Source: Larimichthys crocea
Taxonomy: Eukaryota > Chordata > Actinopteri > Sciaenidae
Assembly (NCBI RefSeq): GCF_000972845.2
Contig: NC_040029.1
Location: 689,421 to 753,420 of the forward strand
Reading direction: 5' to 3'
DNA length: 64,000 nt
Each line of letters starts with the position of its first letter. The stretch's first letter is position 1. The notes below the pieces were generated by a model. That model saw only the letters and a program-made list of their open reading frames with translations, was not told the origin of the DNA and did no database searches. The position numbers and the translations under genes were made by a program. Of this stretch, positions 47,893-58,996 are shown one piece after another.

Positions 47893-48255
47893 GGAGAGCG
47901 GCGCAGGCGAAGGAGAACATCTCAAGGAAATCTCACCTAAACACACTCCTTATGTCTTATTTTGAAAATCTTTTTGATTTGTGGGTGTGTTGCGGTCCAC
48001 GTCCGACCTGCGGCATGTGCTGCATCTTTAAAAACAATCATCATAATGCACTTTAGCTGACATGTAAGTGTCAGCTCTGTTTGATTAACTGAGCCAATGC
48101 ACATATTACAACAGAAGTAGCCTAAAGGAGATCGCCTCACTGTCACGCTCTGTAGTTGCATATATAGATATATATAAAAACCGGTTGTACTGTGTGTCAC
48201 TGTGAAATGAGATCTCCTGAGAAGCAGCAGCAGGCTTTGTGTAACTGTTAAACAA

Positions 48256-48261
48256 ATTAAA
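48256..48261 (+). terminator. candidate poly(A) signal of ggact
   Basis: ATTAAA about 360 bases after the ggact stop, the first good hexamer on the plus strand. A canonical AATAAA near 48859 is an alternative. Confidence 0.45.
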
Positions 48262-48544
48262 GGCTTTATCATGTTTCATAGCAACGACCTCGACCTGCCA
48301 GACTGCATTCCTGGGTTTAAAACAGTCCGACTTTACCGTACTGTACACTTCATCACATGAATAGTGTGATGCTGTTGACGGCGTGCACGCCACCCATACT
48401 TAAGATTTCTGAAGTTGGACAACAAAGTCGACTTAAAACTTATTTGTAAAGAGAGTAAAGACAGGTGTCACCAATGATGCTAATAAAGTCCAAGGGTCTA
48501 TCTTGCTGAAGAAGGTTTCTTACTGAGTAAAAGCTGTTTGAATT

Positions 48545-48835
48545 CTCTAAATGTTAAAGGAAAGGAGTTTGAGTGCTCCCTTTCCTATCTCCTTTAGCAG
48601 AGGAAACACCGGACTATCCTTGATGAAAGTAAAGGAGGTCACCTCGACCCATAATTCCACGTGACAGCAGTATGTTTTGTAGTCCATCCTCTTAAATTTG
48701 TAGTTCCGTCGTCGCATGATGGCGTAGTCGTGTTCTCCTAACTCCTTATGAAATCACCTTTGCATCTTTCCTTGACCTCGTGACGTTTTCCATCGAGGTC
48801 AAGAAAAAGTGTTTAGGAAAGACCGTAGGAGGTCG
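48545..48835. repeat. dispersed element between ggact and farp1
   Basis: Begins AAAGGAAAGGAGTTTGAGTG and contains CTTTCCTATCTCCTTTAGC and CATCTTTCCTTGACCTCGTG. Shares its GAGGTCAAGGAAAGATG core with 35263-35285. It lies in the convergent space between the two genes. No open frame. Confidence 0.55.
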
Positions 48836-49496
48836 TTGTCAAGGTGCTGCTGTGGTGCAATAAATGGAATTGAACCTTAATCCGTGTCATTGGTAACACC
48901 CGACGCTGTTTCTTGTCAAAATCATCATCTTCCTCTTTGTCATGTCATCCTGTTCTCATCTGTCGCTCTGTCCTTTAAAACTATATAAAAACCCAACACA
49001 TCCACCTATGAGTCGTTTTTTTTTTCTCCATATGAACACAATCTTTTCTCATCTTTATTTAGAATATTAAAATCCAGAAAATCTGGAGGAATACAGAAGA
49101 AGGAGAAGAAGAAGATATTTGGCAAACGAACCAGTGAAATCTCTGTTGGCGTCGGAAGCAGTTTGGAAGTTTGAAAAAAGAAAACATGAGAAACAACAAC
49201 AAAAAAAACATTTCACAGTGTATCAAAGTACTGTACAAAAAGTCGCCTTACAAAGAAAGAAAAGAAAAGATGGATGTTTTTTTTCTAACTGTGTCCAAAC
49301 TGGCATCACATTTAATTCATCTAATTTTTATACAGATTGTCAGACAACACATGAGTGTGTTCACATACACACCGTTCTCCACAAATACTTTAAAATCCAG
49401 GTTTAGGTTGAGCGTTTCACGTACATTTTTTTATCCTCGTTACGAATCGGAAACTCCTGCTTCAGTGTCTAAAATACTTCTTGGTAAACCCCGTTT

Positions 49497-49502
49497 TTAT
49501 TT
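49497..49502 (-). terminator. candidate poly(A) signal of farp1
   Basis: AATAAA on the minus strand about 460 bases after the farp1 stop. A second one at 49059-49054 would give a 0.9-kb 3' UTR that ends some 800 bases from the proposed ggact end. Confidence 0.4.
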
Positions 49503-49963
49503 CATTCAGGTTAATCGTAAAGATAAAATCCAACTCACTGTAAACGGGAAACATCGTTGGGGGTGAATATTAAATCGTACGTGTGTGCATGTGAACTTCA
49601 CTCTGACAGTCGTGTGAAGGAACCAGTCGCCTGTGCAGCCTGCGCGGCGCGGAAAATAAAAGTTAATTATGAAGTACGTCGTGGACGACTGCCATCGCAG
49701 ACAGTTTGTCTCTAATCAGACACTAGTGGTGCAGGAAGTGTGGAGTAAGAGGGTTGGAGGTGAAGTGGGAGGACCTCTGAGCGATGTGTGTGTGAGTGTG
49801 TTTTCAGAGGTATTAATTAGCGTGGAGTCGAGCGCACGCTGTGTGATTCTATAATGAGAGTCTTTTCTGTTTGTTTGTGCAGCCTGAAGTTCAGATCTCC
49901 TCCCTGGCGAGAGTCTCTCGGTGCAGCAGAGGAGGAGGAGGAGAGCCGAGGGAGGCGGATTCA

Positions 49964-50039
49964 TCAGTAAAGGTCTTTCCTGGTGCTTGGCAGCAAACGG
50001 CTGGCGGAGCAGGTGGCGCTTCGGATCACCTCCATCCAC
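49964..50039 (-). CDS. farp1: farp1 last coding exon
   Basis: Completes Arg, then WMEVIRSATCSASRLLPSTR and KDLY with TGA at 49966-49964. Ends like FARP1. Acceptor CACCTCCAG. Confidence 0.95.
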
Positions 50040-53000
50040 CTGGAGGTGAGCAAAACAAGGACATGACAGGTTTACAGCCATTAGTGCTGAACTTTAGCAC
50101 CGTGAGAGCCATTTATATGTTAGCCTACATTAAAGTTGTGTTTATATTTGCTCTTAAGTGCTAAAATACAGGCACACACATATCTTTGTTCTTTCCGACA
50201 GGTGGCAGTGCCAAAAGGTTAAATGCAGGTAGTTAGTCTGCGAATATTGGCTCAAAAGAAAGCTTTTCACCTTGAATTCCCGAAAGGTCTGCTTGTTCTC
50301 TGCTATAATTAGTTATCTTTCCTTGACGTCAAAGAATAGAGTGTTGTGTTCAACCCCCATCGAGGATCACCCAAAGTAGCATACCTCTCAAAAGTGTACT
50401 CGCTCTCTGATCTGAAGTAGTAGACGTGGGATTTAAAGTGGAGCTTGAAGACGTAGTCCTTGTGGATGTTCTCCGACTCAGACGGGACGGTAACGGAGTA
50501 GCCCAGCAGAGGGAGGCTGGCCAGGGGGTAGTCATCCTGCGAGAAGACGGACCACAAGAACCACAAGGAGATCTTTACATCACCGACACTGTAAACTGAC
50601 CCAAAGTCTGCCAACGTTTGATCGCCGTATCTCACCTGGTGTGACTTGTAGAAGAAGAGGCTGAAGTTGGTGAAGACCACCCAGAGTTTCTGCCAGCCGT
50701 TACTGTTCTTAAACTTCCTCAGCAGGTTACCTGAGAGCTGGTTCTGCAAACACAAAAGACACCTGAGGTCAAATAAAGTGACATGAAATCACTGGTTCCA
50801 ATTAAAGTGTTAGAAAATGGGAGGAAAAGACTAATTACACGCATGCAAAACATGACAATAACACACCCCGTATCCACACTTAAAGGATATATAATTTTAG
50901 AAACTCTCTTCCAGGTTTATCTGGCAGGAAGTTGTAACATTTAGGAATCTTAGTCCTCTCTATTTATCCATTTATCAGATCATGTAGTTCTCCCAATAAG
51001 GATCAATACATTGTCGCTGTTGCAGTACCTCTCTGCTCCAGTAGGTGTCACTAAAGGACAGGCTGTGTGTTCAGTACCAGCAAACCACAGAGAAAGACAC
51101 GGGCCCCTGAAGTCTGCTGAGGGGCCTCATCAACTCACAGGCCGGACTACTACTGGCCTCTTAATGTCAGCAGAGAGACAAACAGACGACAATGGGGGGT
51201 GGAGACAGGAAAGAGAGGTAAAGATGGAGGTATAGAGGACAGAAAAGGACAAAAACATGAGAAAAGTGAGACAAAGGACATTGAATCAATGGTCCTTTGC
51301 CTGTGGAGAGACACACAGAGCTAAACACACTGGACAAACACTCAACACACAAGCTTCAAGGCTGACGTGTGGAGAGGACGTTTAAAGAGACACAAACACA
51401 GTCCGGTACCTCCACAGCGACGCTAAAGTCCACCATGGACACGCTGGTGTTGCGATGCCAGCAGACGTGCACGGTGGTGTTACCACGGTGACCCTGGCGC
51501 TCCAGAGACGAGCGCGAGCCGCAGAGCTCCTCCTCCGACTCCACCTCAGCTCCACCGTCCTCCGACAGCTCTGGAGAACGACATGATGGTTAGCAGAGAG
51601 AACAATGTACACATTAAACTATCCACCATTTAATAAAACTTATTTATTTATATATAAAAGTGTATATATGTTATTAATAAATAAAAATATACATAAAATA
51701 AAGTGGTGAGTCGTCTGCATAATGACTAATAAAAGGTTAAAGATGAGATTTTAAAGACATAACACTATTAGCTTGAAGATAAAGTACATTATGGCTTCAT
51801 ATTCAAGACAATTAGTCTTTAAAATATAATATCTTATGGCTTCATATTCAAGACAATTAGTCTTTAAAATATAATATCATCTGTGTTTACAGACAAATAC
51901 ACTTCATGTTTTAGTATTAACCTCCTCTTATCTTCACAAAATGTAGACAAACATTGTCAGTCAAATCAAAAAATATTGAAAAACCAATGAAAAATATGGT
52001 TAGCTGAATAAATACAGCTTCATAAGTTTCTCTTTTACCACCAATTAGATAAATTCCATTATTTATTTATCTAACTTCAGTATTATTTATTGTAATTAGC
52101 TGTTTTGGCTTGTCTGTTAGCCTTTTGTCAGGGCTCTATCTTATAACAGCACACAATATTTAAGCTTTAAAAGAATATATTACAACTTTATTGGCTGTTG
52201 AGGGATTAGAGATAATTAGTATCAACATTGTGTGTCCTGGGTTTTTTTAGCATGTAGAGCTCTGAATACTGGGTACAAAAAGATGACTACAACAATGAAC
52301 TACAACAATGTTTTCTTGGCATCTCATGAGATTCTTCCCAGAACGTGCTGGACAGGATAAACCCCAGACAAACAGGCTCTTCAGTGTTTTGTTATCTCGT
52401 TTTGTTTCGCATGACTGGCTGATGTTCTGCATTTAAACTGTAGCTCGAAGTGGGAATTGCCACGTGGCCACTCGAATGGATCCAGAGCATTGGTTTGAAC
52501 CTCCTGCTTTGGGTTTTTTTGAGGTCGCTGACCCTTTTATAACAAGACTTGGACGTAGTTCTGTAGCAAAAATCTGGTTTTAATAGATTCACTCTGTTTG
52601 GAAACAGCTAAACAAGCGAGCCATGACACCAGTTAGCACAAGTTTGGTTTAAACATGGCTGCAGATCTCGCAGAACAAAGCGTTCAAAGTCATTTCAAAA
52701 CAGTCTGGACCAAAGAAAGGAGAAAAAAACTCCCCCTTTTGTTATTACGTGTAAGCCAATACTCTGCAGCAGTTTGAGTTATAAATGTACATAGCAGGTG
52801 ATTTAGCTGTGGGGACAATGAAGACGTCAAACCAAAGGTCACCGGGCGGAGGCTTCATTGAAAGTTGTGACAAGCGTTTTAAGATGAAGAATGAGAAAAA
52901 AGAAGAGAAAAGGGGGCGACAGATGGGGAGCCTGGACCTACATAGATCGGGTGACTTTAAAAATATGATGAAAGACAACCTGGAAGAATTCAGAGGGATT

Positions 53001-56000
53001 ATTCATGAGGTGCTGATGGCAGCCATCTGTCGTTTGTAGAGGGAAAGAAAGGATTGAAGTGCTGCACAGTTATGTGGACTGTAGGTGAAAAGATGATCCA
53101 TTTCCCATATTGATGAAAGTAAATATCAGCCAACAGATCCTAGCTCACATTAAGCAATCATGGGTAACAAGTCCCATGTGGAAACAGTTCCAGAAACTGT
53201 CTTGTGGGACTTGTTAGGACTGATCGTTGTCAGACAGTCCTGCATTACTTTGATTAAGCTGGCAGGAAGTAGTTAGCAGGTTAGAGTAGCGGTCGTTCAT
53301 GGTTCAAATCCTCTAAATCAATAAAAAACTGAAGTGAGGTGAGGTATCTTCACTTGTAAAGATCAATGTTTCCCTGACTGGCTAGGACACGTGTTGGCAA
53401 TCGACTTGACGCATTTATACAAACTTATAGTGACGCTCTTAAAGCTGTAATTTAAATTAAAGATCTAATGAAGACACGTTTAAGAACAAAACACTGAATT
53501 AACGAATCTCTGCACATTGTATGCATCGTAAGAATAAGCTTTAGTGTCAGAACATGTGGTCAAATGGCCTGAACGTGATTGTCTTGACTTGTTGCACCTT
53601 TATTGGTTAAATATAAATGTCAGGTTGCTCAGTAGTTTGTGTTTTTGAGGAGGCGAGACATGATAACGGTCCATATTTTGAGGCTGTCTCTCCTGAAAGG
53701 CAGCCGTGGTGTTGCAATCAGTTGTTCACATGACAAATTACGGAAATAACTGTGTGAAGAATTTTAAAAAAAAGAAGTGAAAGAAACTCTGTAAAGTGGG
53801 AAAGAGACTTACTGTTGTCAGAGAGGCTGGTGGACAGCAGATCAGTTTCTGGGCTGCTGCTCTGCTCCGCCAGGTCGATGGCCATCCTGATGTCCTCCAC
53901 CCACCGCTCCATCTCCGACGCACAGCTGGATGCAAACGGAGAGAAAATGAGGTTGTACATAGGTGATGACAAAGTTGGATTTCAGCTTCTCATATGTGAA
54001 TATTTGCAGGAAACTTCAGGTTGTGCGCTAAACAAGACATCCGAGGATTTTACGGACCAATCAACTCGATATCGATCGATAATTACGCCTTCACGTGTGT
54101 TCATGTATACCTGGCTGCCACCACAACAGACTGCCGCTGTCCAAACAAGGTGAACGAATGAGGCACTCCCCACTCTTCTTCACTTTCTCTGATCTGCATA
54201 AACACACACGTCATCATCAAACTTCAATGTACTGAAGAATAAAGTTCCATTATGTGACCGCGAGTTGCTCAAATTGTTGCACGTTGGGAATATGGTCACG
54301 TACCGTCATGCCATACAGGGGCAGCTGGCCGTGAACTTTGAACTGGTTGGACGGGGTCATTCCTCGACTGGTGTACACCAACGAATCGCTGAACTGGAGA
54401 GGACGAAGAGAAGAAGTTAGATTTCTTGCTATCGCTGATAGTAGTTTTGCTTTGAAAAGCAGCGGAGATGTCGTACCAGGAAGAACATCCTCTGCTGAAG
54501 GCCTTTCCCCGAGAGCTTGCTGAGGCAGCCGAGCCTGATGAATTCCTGCGAGTTAAACACAAACACACCGTCACAAACCAAATCTTGCAGGTCAGTCAGT
54601 CACTTCTACAGACAGCAACAAACTGTAAAGAGTCTAACCCTGCCGGGGATGACGAGGTTCTCGATGCCGGTCAGATCTTTCTTCAACTCTAGAAGCTTCT
54701 GGAAGTTCTCCATCTTCATCATGGTGCCTTGGAGCTGCACCACCATCTCAGAGATGTCGGCCAGTCCCGCTAAAAGGAAGATGACAAGATGACTTTATTA
54801 AAAAGAAAGAGAAACAAGTCGACATGAGGGAGCAAAGGCGGCGATACTGTACCTCTGCAGTCCCTGAAGTCGTCGTGGGTTGGCGGGTAGTGCTTGCAGA
54901 GCCTCTCCAGGATGAGTTTGTAGTGCAGCAGGCGATGGAGAGGCCTCAGGAGGAAGATGTTGAAGGGAAGGTAGCAAACTCTCTGCTGCTCGAAGTCTCG
55001 ACACAGAGCCTCCACCTTCCGGCCTGACCTGACGGACAGCAATGCAGTAGCGATATATAACGTTAAACTAAACCTGCTCAAGGACCGCAGATAGAAACTA
55101 AAGCTTCACTTTAAAACAGATTATTCAAGTATTTCACCTTTAAAACACAAGAAACGCCAAGAAAGTCATCTCAGTGAAGACGCAGGGTTGCAAATAACAT
55201 TCAGTAGCCTCCTTTAACTCACCTACAGGCCCGCTCCAGCTCGACCAAACACTCTGAATGTTTCTGAAGGTGAACCGTCAACTGCTGCAGACGCAAAAAA
55301 GAAACGAAAATCAACATTTCTACACCTGAAATCCAACGGGGTGCCATGGTGCAAAAGGAAAGAATAAGAGGAAAGGGGCATCTTTACCCTCAGACCCTGA
55401 ATGTTCTTCAGGAGAATGTCACCAATTCGTTGATAGTCTCCTTTAATGTGGGCGTTAGAACGACCCTCCCTAAAAAGGAAAGAAACAGAGAGAGAAATTT
55501 AAATCTTCTTTAACGTGCAGTACCGTTTATTCGTCAGTAGGTGTCAGGACAGAGTCACGTTTGGACCGCGCACGACTGGAAAATCTTCACTCAATTCCCA
55601 CAATCCCATTCATCTAACTGGACCCTCTCCAAATGTGTGTGTGTGTTATCCTCCTGTCTGTCATTACAGAAATAACACACAAGATTCCCATAGGAGGAAA
55701 TGAGGATTTTGCATGTACATGTCGGTTCCCATGCAAAGCTCTAGGGTGAAGGGATGGTTTGGGTTAGCTGTGATGGTCTTCTGCAACTTAAAAGTGATTT
55801 AAAAAAATGTGTTTATGCTTTCTTGACGTGAAGCCTGTCAGAAAAACACTAATCTGGTCTTCAAATGATAGATTTGTTTTGTTTACATCCAGTAATCCGA
55901 TTTAATTTCTTGAATTTCGACTGAATGTTGCTGCAGCATTTTCCAACTTTTCTGCACTCACTTAATCATCTGTAAAGTAGGATACAATGTAATGTCTACT

Positions 56001-58996
56001 ACGCAGTTTTTAGGTGCATTTATACGTAACAAACATTCCAGTTTTCTGAATGGGCAACAGGCAGATAGATACTGACCACTGCGCCAGCCGCTGCTCCACC
56101 TCTTTGAGGAATCCCTGGTGAAACTTGTAGACGGGATCGTAGCTGGCGGAGATCAGGTTTTTAACAGAGTCTGGGAAGGATTCATCTTTTCCCGCAACAC
56201 CCTGGAATGACTACAGAAGAACAAATGTTGTAAGAGCAGAGAACACGGGTTGCTTTCAAAGCTAACTTATTTCATTCGCTGTAATGGAATCAGTCGATCA
56301 GTGATTTTATGTCTTTACCAGATATATCTGAAAGCCAGATTTCTGAGATTTTGGGGCTCCATTTATAGATTGGTTATTATATTTTTGTTGAAGGAGAAGG
56401 TGAGGCTCTCAAATCTTGCTGATTTTCTGTCTCACATGATAATAAATTGTTTATTTGGAGGTTTTGGAGGACTGTTTTAGATAAAAAACAGGACTTTTAG
56501 GCATTTTTACACTATTTCCTGCTATTTATCTATCAAAAAAACAGAGAAAATCATAAAAGTTGCAGCCCTAGTTACAGTAAGACTAAACCTGCATCATAAA
56601 ATCATGCTTTAGAACAAAATAATACACTATATCACACATTCAAATGGAAATCCCCCAAACAGACACTGACAGTGACTTAAATGAGGAGCCGCCCTGAAAA
56701 CGAGGTCGGTGGGTCAGGATGATATTTGTTTGCACCGAGGATCACCGTGATCCTCCTGCCAGAGCGAGTGCACTACAACCCCTGACACGGAGGCGTCAGA
56801 TTCCCCGTTCAGAGTAAATCACAAGCAGTTATGACAGACAGTGCAGACAGGAGGCCGTCCAGCTGTTTCACAGAAGGACTCAGCAGGAGAAAGGAAGGGC
56901 GACAGCGAGGGAAGAAGGAGGGAAGAAGGAGGCGAGCTGTGCCAGCCAAAGAAAATATTTAAGAGGTTTTTGGAGAAAAAAAGTGGCAGCGCACGCCTTC
57001 CTCCCACATGAAAGAGGGTGGAAACTAGTGAAGGAAAACAGCTGAGAGGCAGAAAAAGACACAAGAGAGGGGAAATATGATATTAACTCCACAGCAAGGT
57101 CAGAAGTCACGGTCAAACTAATACCATTAAGGCGACGGAGGCTTCAGCAGGCAGGTGCTTGCTGCTTTAGGGACTTCAACCTGTGTTTTTCCAATTGGTG
57201 GTCTCAACTCATGCTCCTCATTTGCTCACATAAAAAGACAAAGTCTGACCCACATTAAGCTGCTCTTTCATCCAGAGGATTTAAGCTGCGGAGTGAGTGT
57301 TTCCTCTGTGTCGATTTTAGTGGTTTTGACTTGTAAACAGACGAGTCCGGGCGCTAACGGTGTGTGGAAACAAGATGCATAGCTGGATTTTTATCTGTCA
57401 TCTGTCCTGCACAAGAATGACGTTCATAAAGCCTCAGATGTCGACACTCACAGGCCAAACTAGCCTGTTTTCAGGAGAGCTGGACTAAGCTCCATGTCCC
57501 AATATTTTGGCTTCAAGACGACCAAACTGAGCTCACTTTCCCGATATTTCTTTAAACTGTGACTCACATGAGCTTTTTAAAGACTAACATTAGTCCCAAA
57601 ATTCAGGCTTTGAATTAACCACCAGCATCAAGGCTTTGAAAGAGGCCGACCTTGGTTCACGGCCTGGTGGGGAATGTGTTTACACTTGGCAAAACAAACT
57701 CCTGGTCTTAACATAGATGGATTTGCTCTCAAGCTGTTGAGAAGTTCGCATCCACATGGCACGAGGAGGCTCAGACCGAGTGGACAAACACTCATCCCTT
57801 ACCTCTGTGATGACCTGCAGGTCTTTGAGGTAGGTCCGCTCCGTGGTCAACAGTTCCTTGGCGATGAAGTAGGCCTTATCTGTGGGAAACTTCTGGACAC
57901 AAACACAAAGAGAAGATCGATCCATCTGTCCATCCATTCACATATCCACTCAGAAATAACTCAGAAGACAGCTTTAGCGAGACGGGCAGCAGTTTGACCT
58001 TGTCATGCTTTAGATATGCTGCAAATGCTTGTCCATGCACCTTGAAGTAAATAGGGGACGTGCAAACTAAAACTGAATAACCAAAAGGTTTGTTTACTCC
58101 TTAAAAAGAAGTCAATTGGTCAGTAAAAACGGTCTTTTGAAACAGAAAGAAGCGCAGATGTGATGCTGAAACGCCAACTTTTACTTTATCTAATATGAAT
58201 TGAAGAAAACGGTGTGACATTTTGACAAATACGTTTGCTCAGATTGTTGCCGAGAGTTGGACGAGAAGATTGACATCTCACATGCCTATATGGTGACTAC
58301 AAAGCTGGTTAGCTTAGCTTAGCGTAGCTTAGCATAAAGACTGGGAACAGGGGGAACTGCTATCCTGTCCAAAGTTAACAAAAGTAAACAAATTCCAGAT
58401 AAAAGCACAACTTGTCGTCTTTTAATAGATATTTTTTGTTGTGTTTAGATGGAGTCAGGCTAGCCTCTTCCCTTTGCTTCCAGTCTTTGTGCTAAGCTAA
58501 GCTAACTAGCTGTGGGCTTCATATTTACCGGGGTTTGTTTGGGAGGGTATGAGCTGTGCAAATTAGTGATTTTTGGGCTATAAATGTCAAAGTGACTTGA
58601 AATGAATTGCCGTTCTTCCAACATATAAAGAGCTAACAGAGTTGCTTATAACAGCAGATAGTGAAAGAAGAGGAAGGTAGATCTTTAATTAGATTGGAAA
58701 CATGCTACTAATCACTTCATTTGTTTATGGTACAATGAAGATAAAGTGTTCACCCATCCACCCTCTCCCTATCTGGATCCCCACCTTCCTCCTCGCCTCC
58801 TCTTCATCCTCGTTGCGGACACACCCGGCGTCATTGAGCAGCGGGCTGGTGAGAGGTGATAACTGCCATCCCTCTGGACTCGGACCTGGACCCAGGAGGA
58901 CACCGCTGTTGCCCAACCCTTGTCCGTTCACCGAGCCGTTACCATTAAGGACCACGTGGGGGCTTCCTCCCGGAGAGTCCTCTGAACCGGGACTTT
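49964..58996 (-). CDS. farp1: FERM, ARH/RhoGEF and pleckstrin domain protein 1, C-terminal part (15 exons)
   Basis: Fifteen phase-consistent minus-strand exons encode 578 residues, matching roughly the C-terminal half of FARP1 (about 1045 residues in human). Numbering from the first exon here: linker 1-70 (SPLTSPLLND), DH (RhoGEF) about 71-265 with ERTYLKDL and LLRPLHRLLHYK, PH1 about 296-405, a Ser/Glu-rich linker about 405-450, then PH2 about 468-565 with NLLRKFKNSNGWQKLWVVF. The tail after ERWMEVIRSAT and the SESENI.KDYVFKLHF segment agree with FARP1 rather than FARP2. FARP1 is a membrane-associated GEF for Rho-family GTPases in dendrite and synapse formation; in published structures its PH domains block the DH site. 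The FERM and FA exons are not in the window, so the gene is cut by the right edge. It converges with ggact. Confidence 0.96.
50385..50536 (-). CDS. farp1: farp1 exon (PH2)
   Basis: DDYPLASLPLLGYSVTVPSE to ESEYTFE, most of the PH2 beta sandwich. Acceptor TCTCGCAG, donor AG|GTATGC. Confidence 0.96.
50636..50743 (-). CDS. farp1: farp1 exon (PH2)
   Basis: Exactly 36 codons, NQLSGNLLRKFKNSNGWQKL to FFYKSHQ. Acceptor TTTGCAG, donor CAG|GTGAGA. Confidence 0.96.
51410..51570 (-). CDS. farp1: farp1 exon (acidic linker into PH2)
   Basis: Glu-rich linker, then SRSSLERQGHRGNTTVHVCW and HRNTSVSMVDFSVAVE. Acceptor CTCCAG, donor GAG|GTACCG. Confidence 0.95.
53154..53230. other. imperfect hairpin in a farp1 intron
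   Basis: Arms AACAAGTCCCA (53166-53176) and TGGGACTTGTT (53205-53215) are perfect reverse complements. An inner stem ACAGTT/AACTGT closes a short loop, and weaker pairing continues outside (CAATCA / TGATCGTTG). It can fold on either strand. Size and shape resemble a small-RNA precursor, but nothing else supports expression. Confidence 0.45.
53813..53925 (-). CDS. farp1: farp1 exon (PH1 end, linker)
   Basis: CASEMERWVEDIRMAIDLAE, the C-terminal PH1 helix, then SSSPETDLL and SDN. Acceptor CATCCAG, donor ACA|GTAAGT. Confidence 0.95.
54111..54193 (-). CDS. farp1: farp1 exon (PH1)
   Basis: IRESEEEWGVPHSFTLFGQR then QSVVVAA. Acceptor TATGCAG, donor AG|GTATAC. Confidence 0.94.
54304..54393 (-). 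CDS. farp1: farp1 exon (PH1)
   Basis: FSDSLVYTSRGMTPSNQFKV then HGQLPLYGMT. Thirty codons; acceptor CTCCAG, donor ACG|GTACGT. Confidence 0.95.
54477..54545 (-). CDS. farp1: farp1 exon (PH1 start)
   Basis: EFIRLGCLSKLSGKGLQQRM then FFL, the first strands of PH1. Acceptor ACTCGCAG, donor CTG|GTACGA. Confidence 0.95.
54639..54769 (-). CDS. farp1: farp1 exon (end of DH)
   Basis: AGLADISEMVVQLQGTMMKM to ENLVIPGR, the last DH helix running into PH1. Acceptor TTTTAG, donor AGG|GTTAGA. Confidence 0.95.
54853..55028 (-). CDS. farp1: farp1 exon (DH core)
   Basis: SGRKVEALCRDFEQQRVCYL to DFRDCR, including LLRPLHRLLHYKLILERLCK, the DH conserved region 3 helix. Donor AGAG|GTACAG. Confidence 0.95.
55223..55284 (-). 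CDS. farp1: farp1 exon (DH)
   Basis: QLTVHLQKHSECLVELERAC plus a split Arg. The acceptor is ambiguous by one CAG triplet (55284 or 55281); alignment favours the longer form. Confidence 0.9.
55388..55469 (-). CDS. farp1: farp1 exon (DH)
   Basis: EGRSNAHIKGDYQRIGDILL to IQGLR. One residue longer than the family around HIKGDY. Acceptor TTTTTAG, donor AGG|GTAAAG. Confidence 0.94.
56077..56210 (-). CDS. farp1: farp1 exon (DH)
   Basis: SFQGVAGKDESFPDSVKNLI to EVEQRLAQ(W), aligning with the SWFQSTVSKED to LKEIEQRLALW part of FARP1. Acceptor TCTGTAG, donor TG|GTCAGT. Confidence 0.94.
57803..57892 (-). CDS. farp1: farp1 exon (start of DH domain)
   Basis: Thirty codons, KFPTDKAYFIAKE to LQVITE, containing DH conserved region 1. 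Acceptor TCCAG, donor GAG|GTAAGG. Confidence 0.96.
57985..58540 (+). repeat. intronic repeat block, copy 1 (with repeat C)
   Basis: GCAAATGCTTGTCCATGCAC, CAGATGTGATGCTGAAACGC and then repeat C (GGTTAGCTTAGCTTAGCGTA, TAAAGACTGGGAACAGGGGG). The same order recurs at 60549-61215. Both are in farp1 introns. Confidence 0.9.
58785..58996 (-). CDS. farp1: farp1 exon (linker before DH)
   Basis: Most 5' farp1 exon recognised. Starts after acceptor CTCTGCAG in split codon phase, is Gly/Ser/Pro-rich, and ends EEEARRK at donor AAG|GTGGGG. SPLTSPLLND is shared with FARP1. Confidence 0.92.

Noticed and set aside
47308..47946. 212-codon minus-strand open frame over ggact
   Set aside because: It is the antisense shadow of the ggact coding exon.
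53280..53325. tRNA-like or tRNA-derived SINE signal (GGTTCAAATCC, B-box like)
   Set aside because: The A-box is poor and no cloverleaf can be formed; at most a decayed SINE head.
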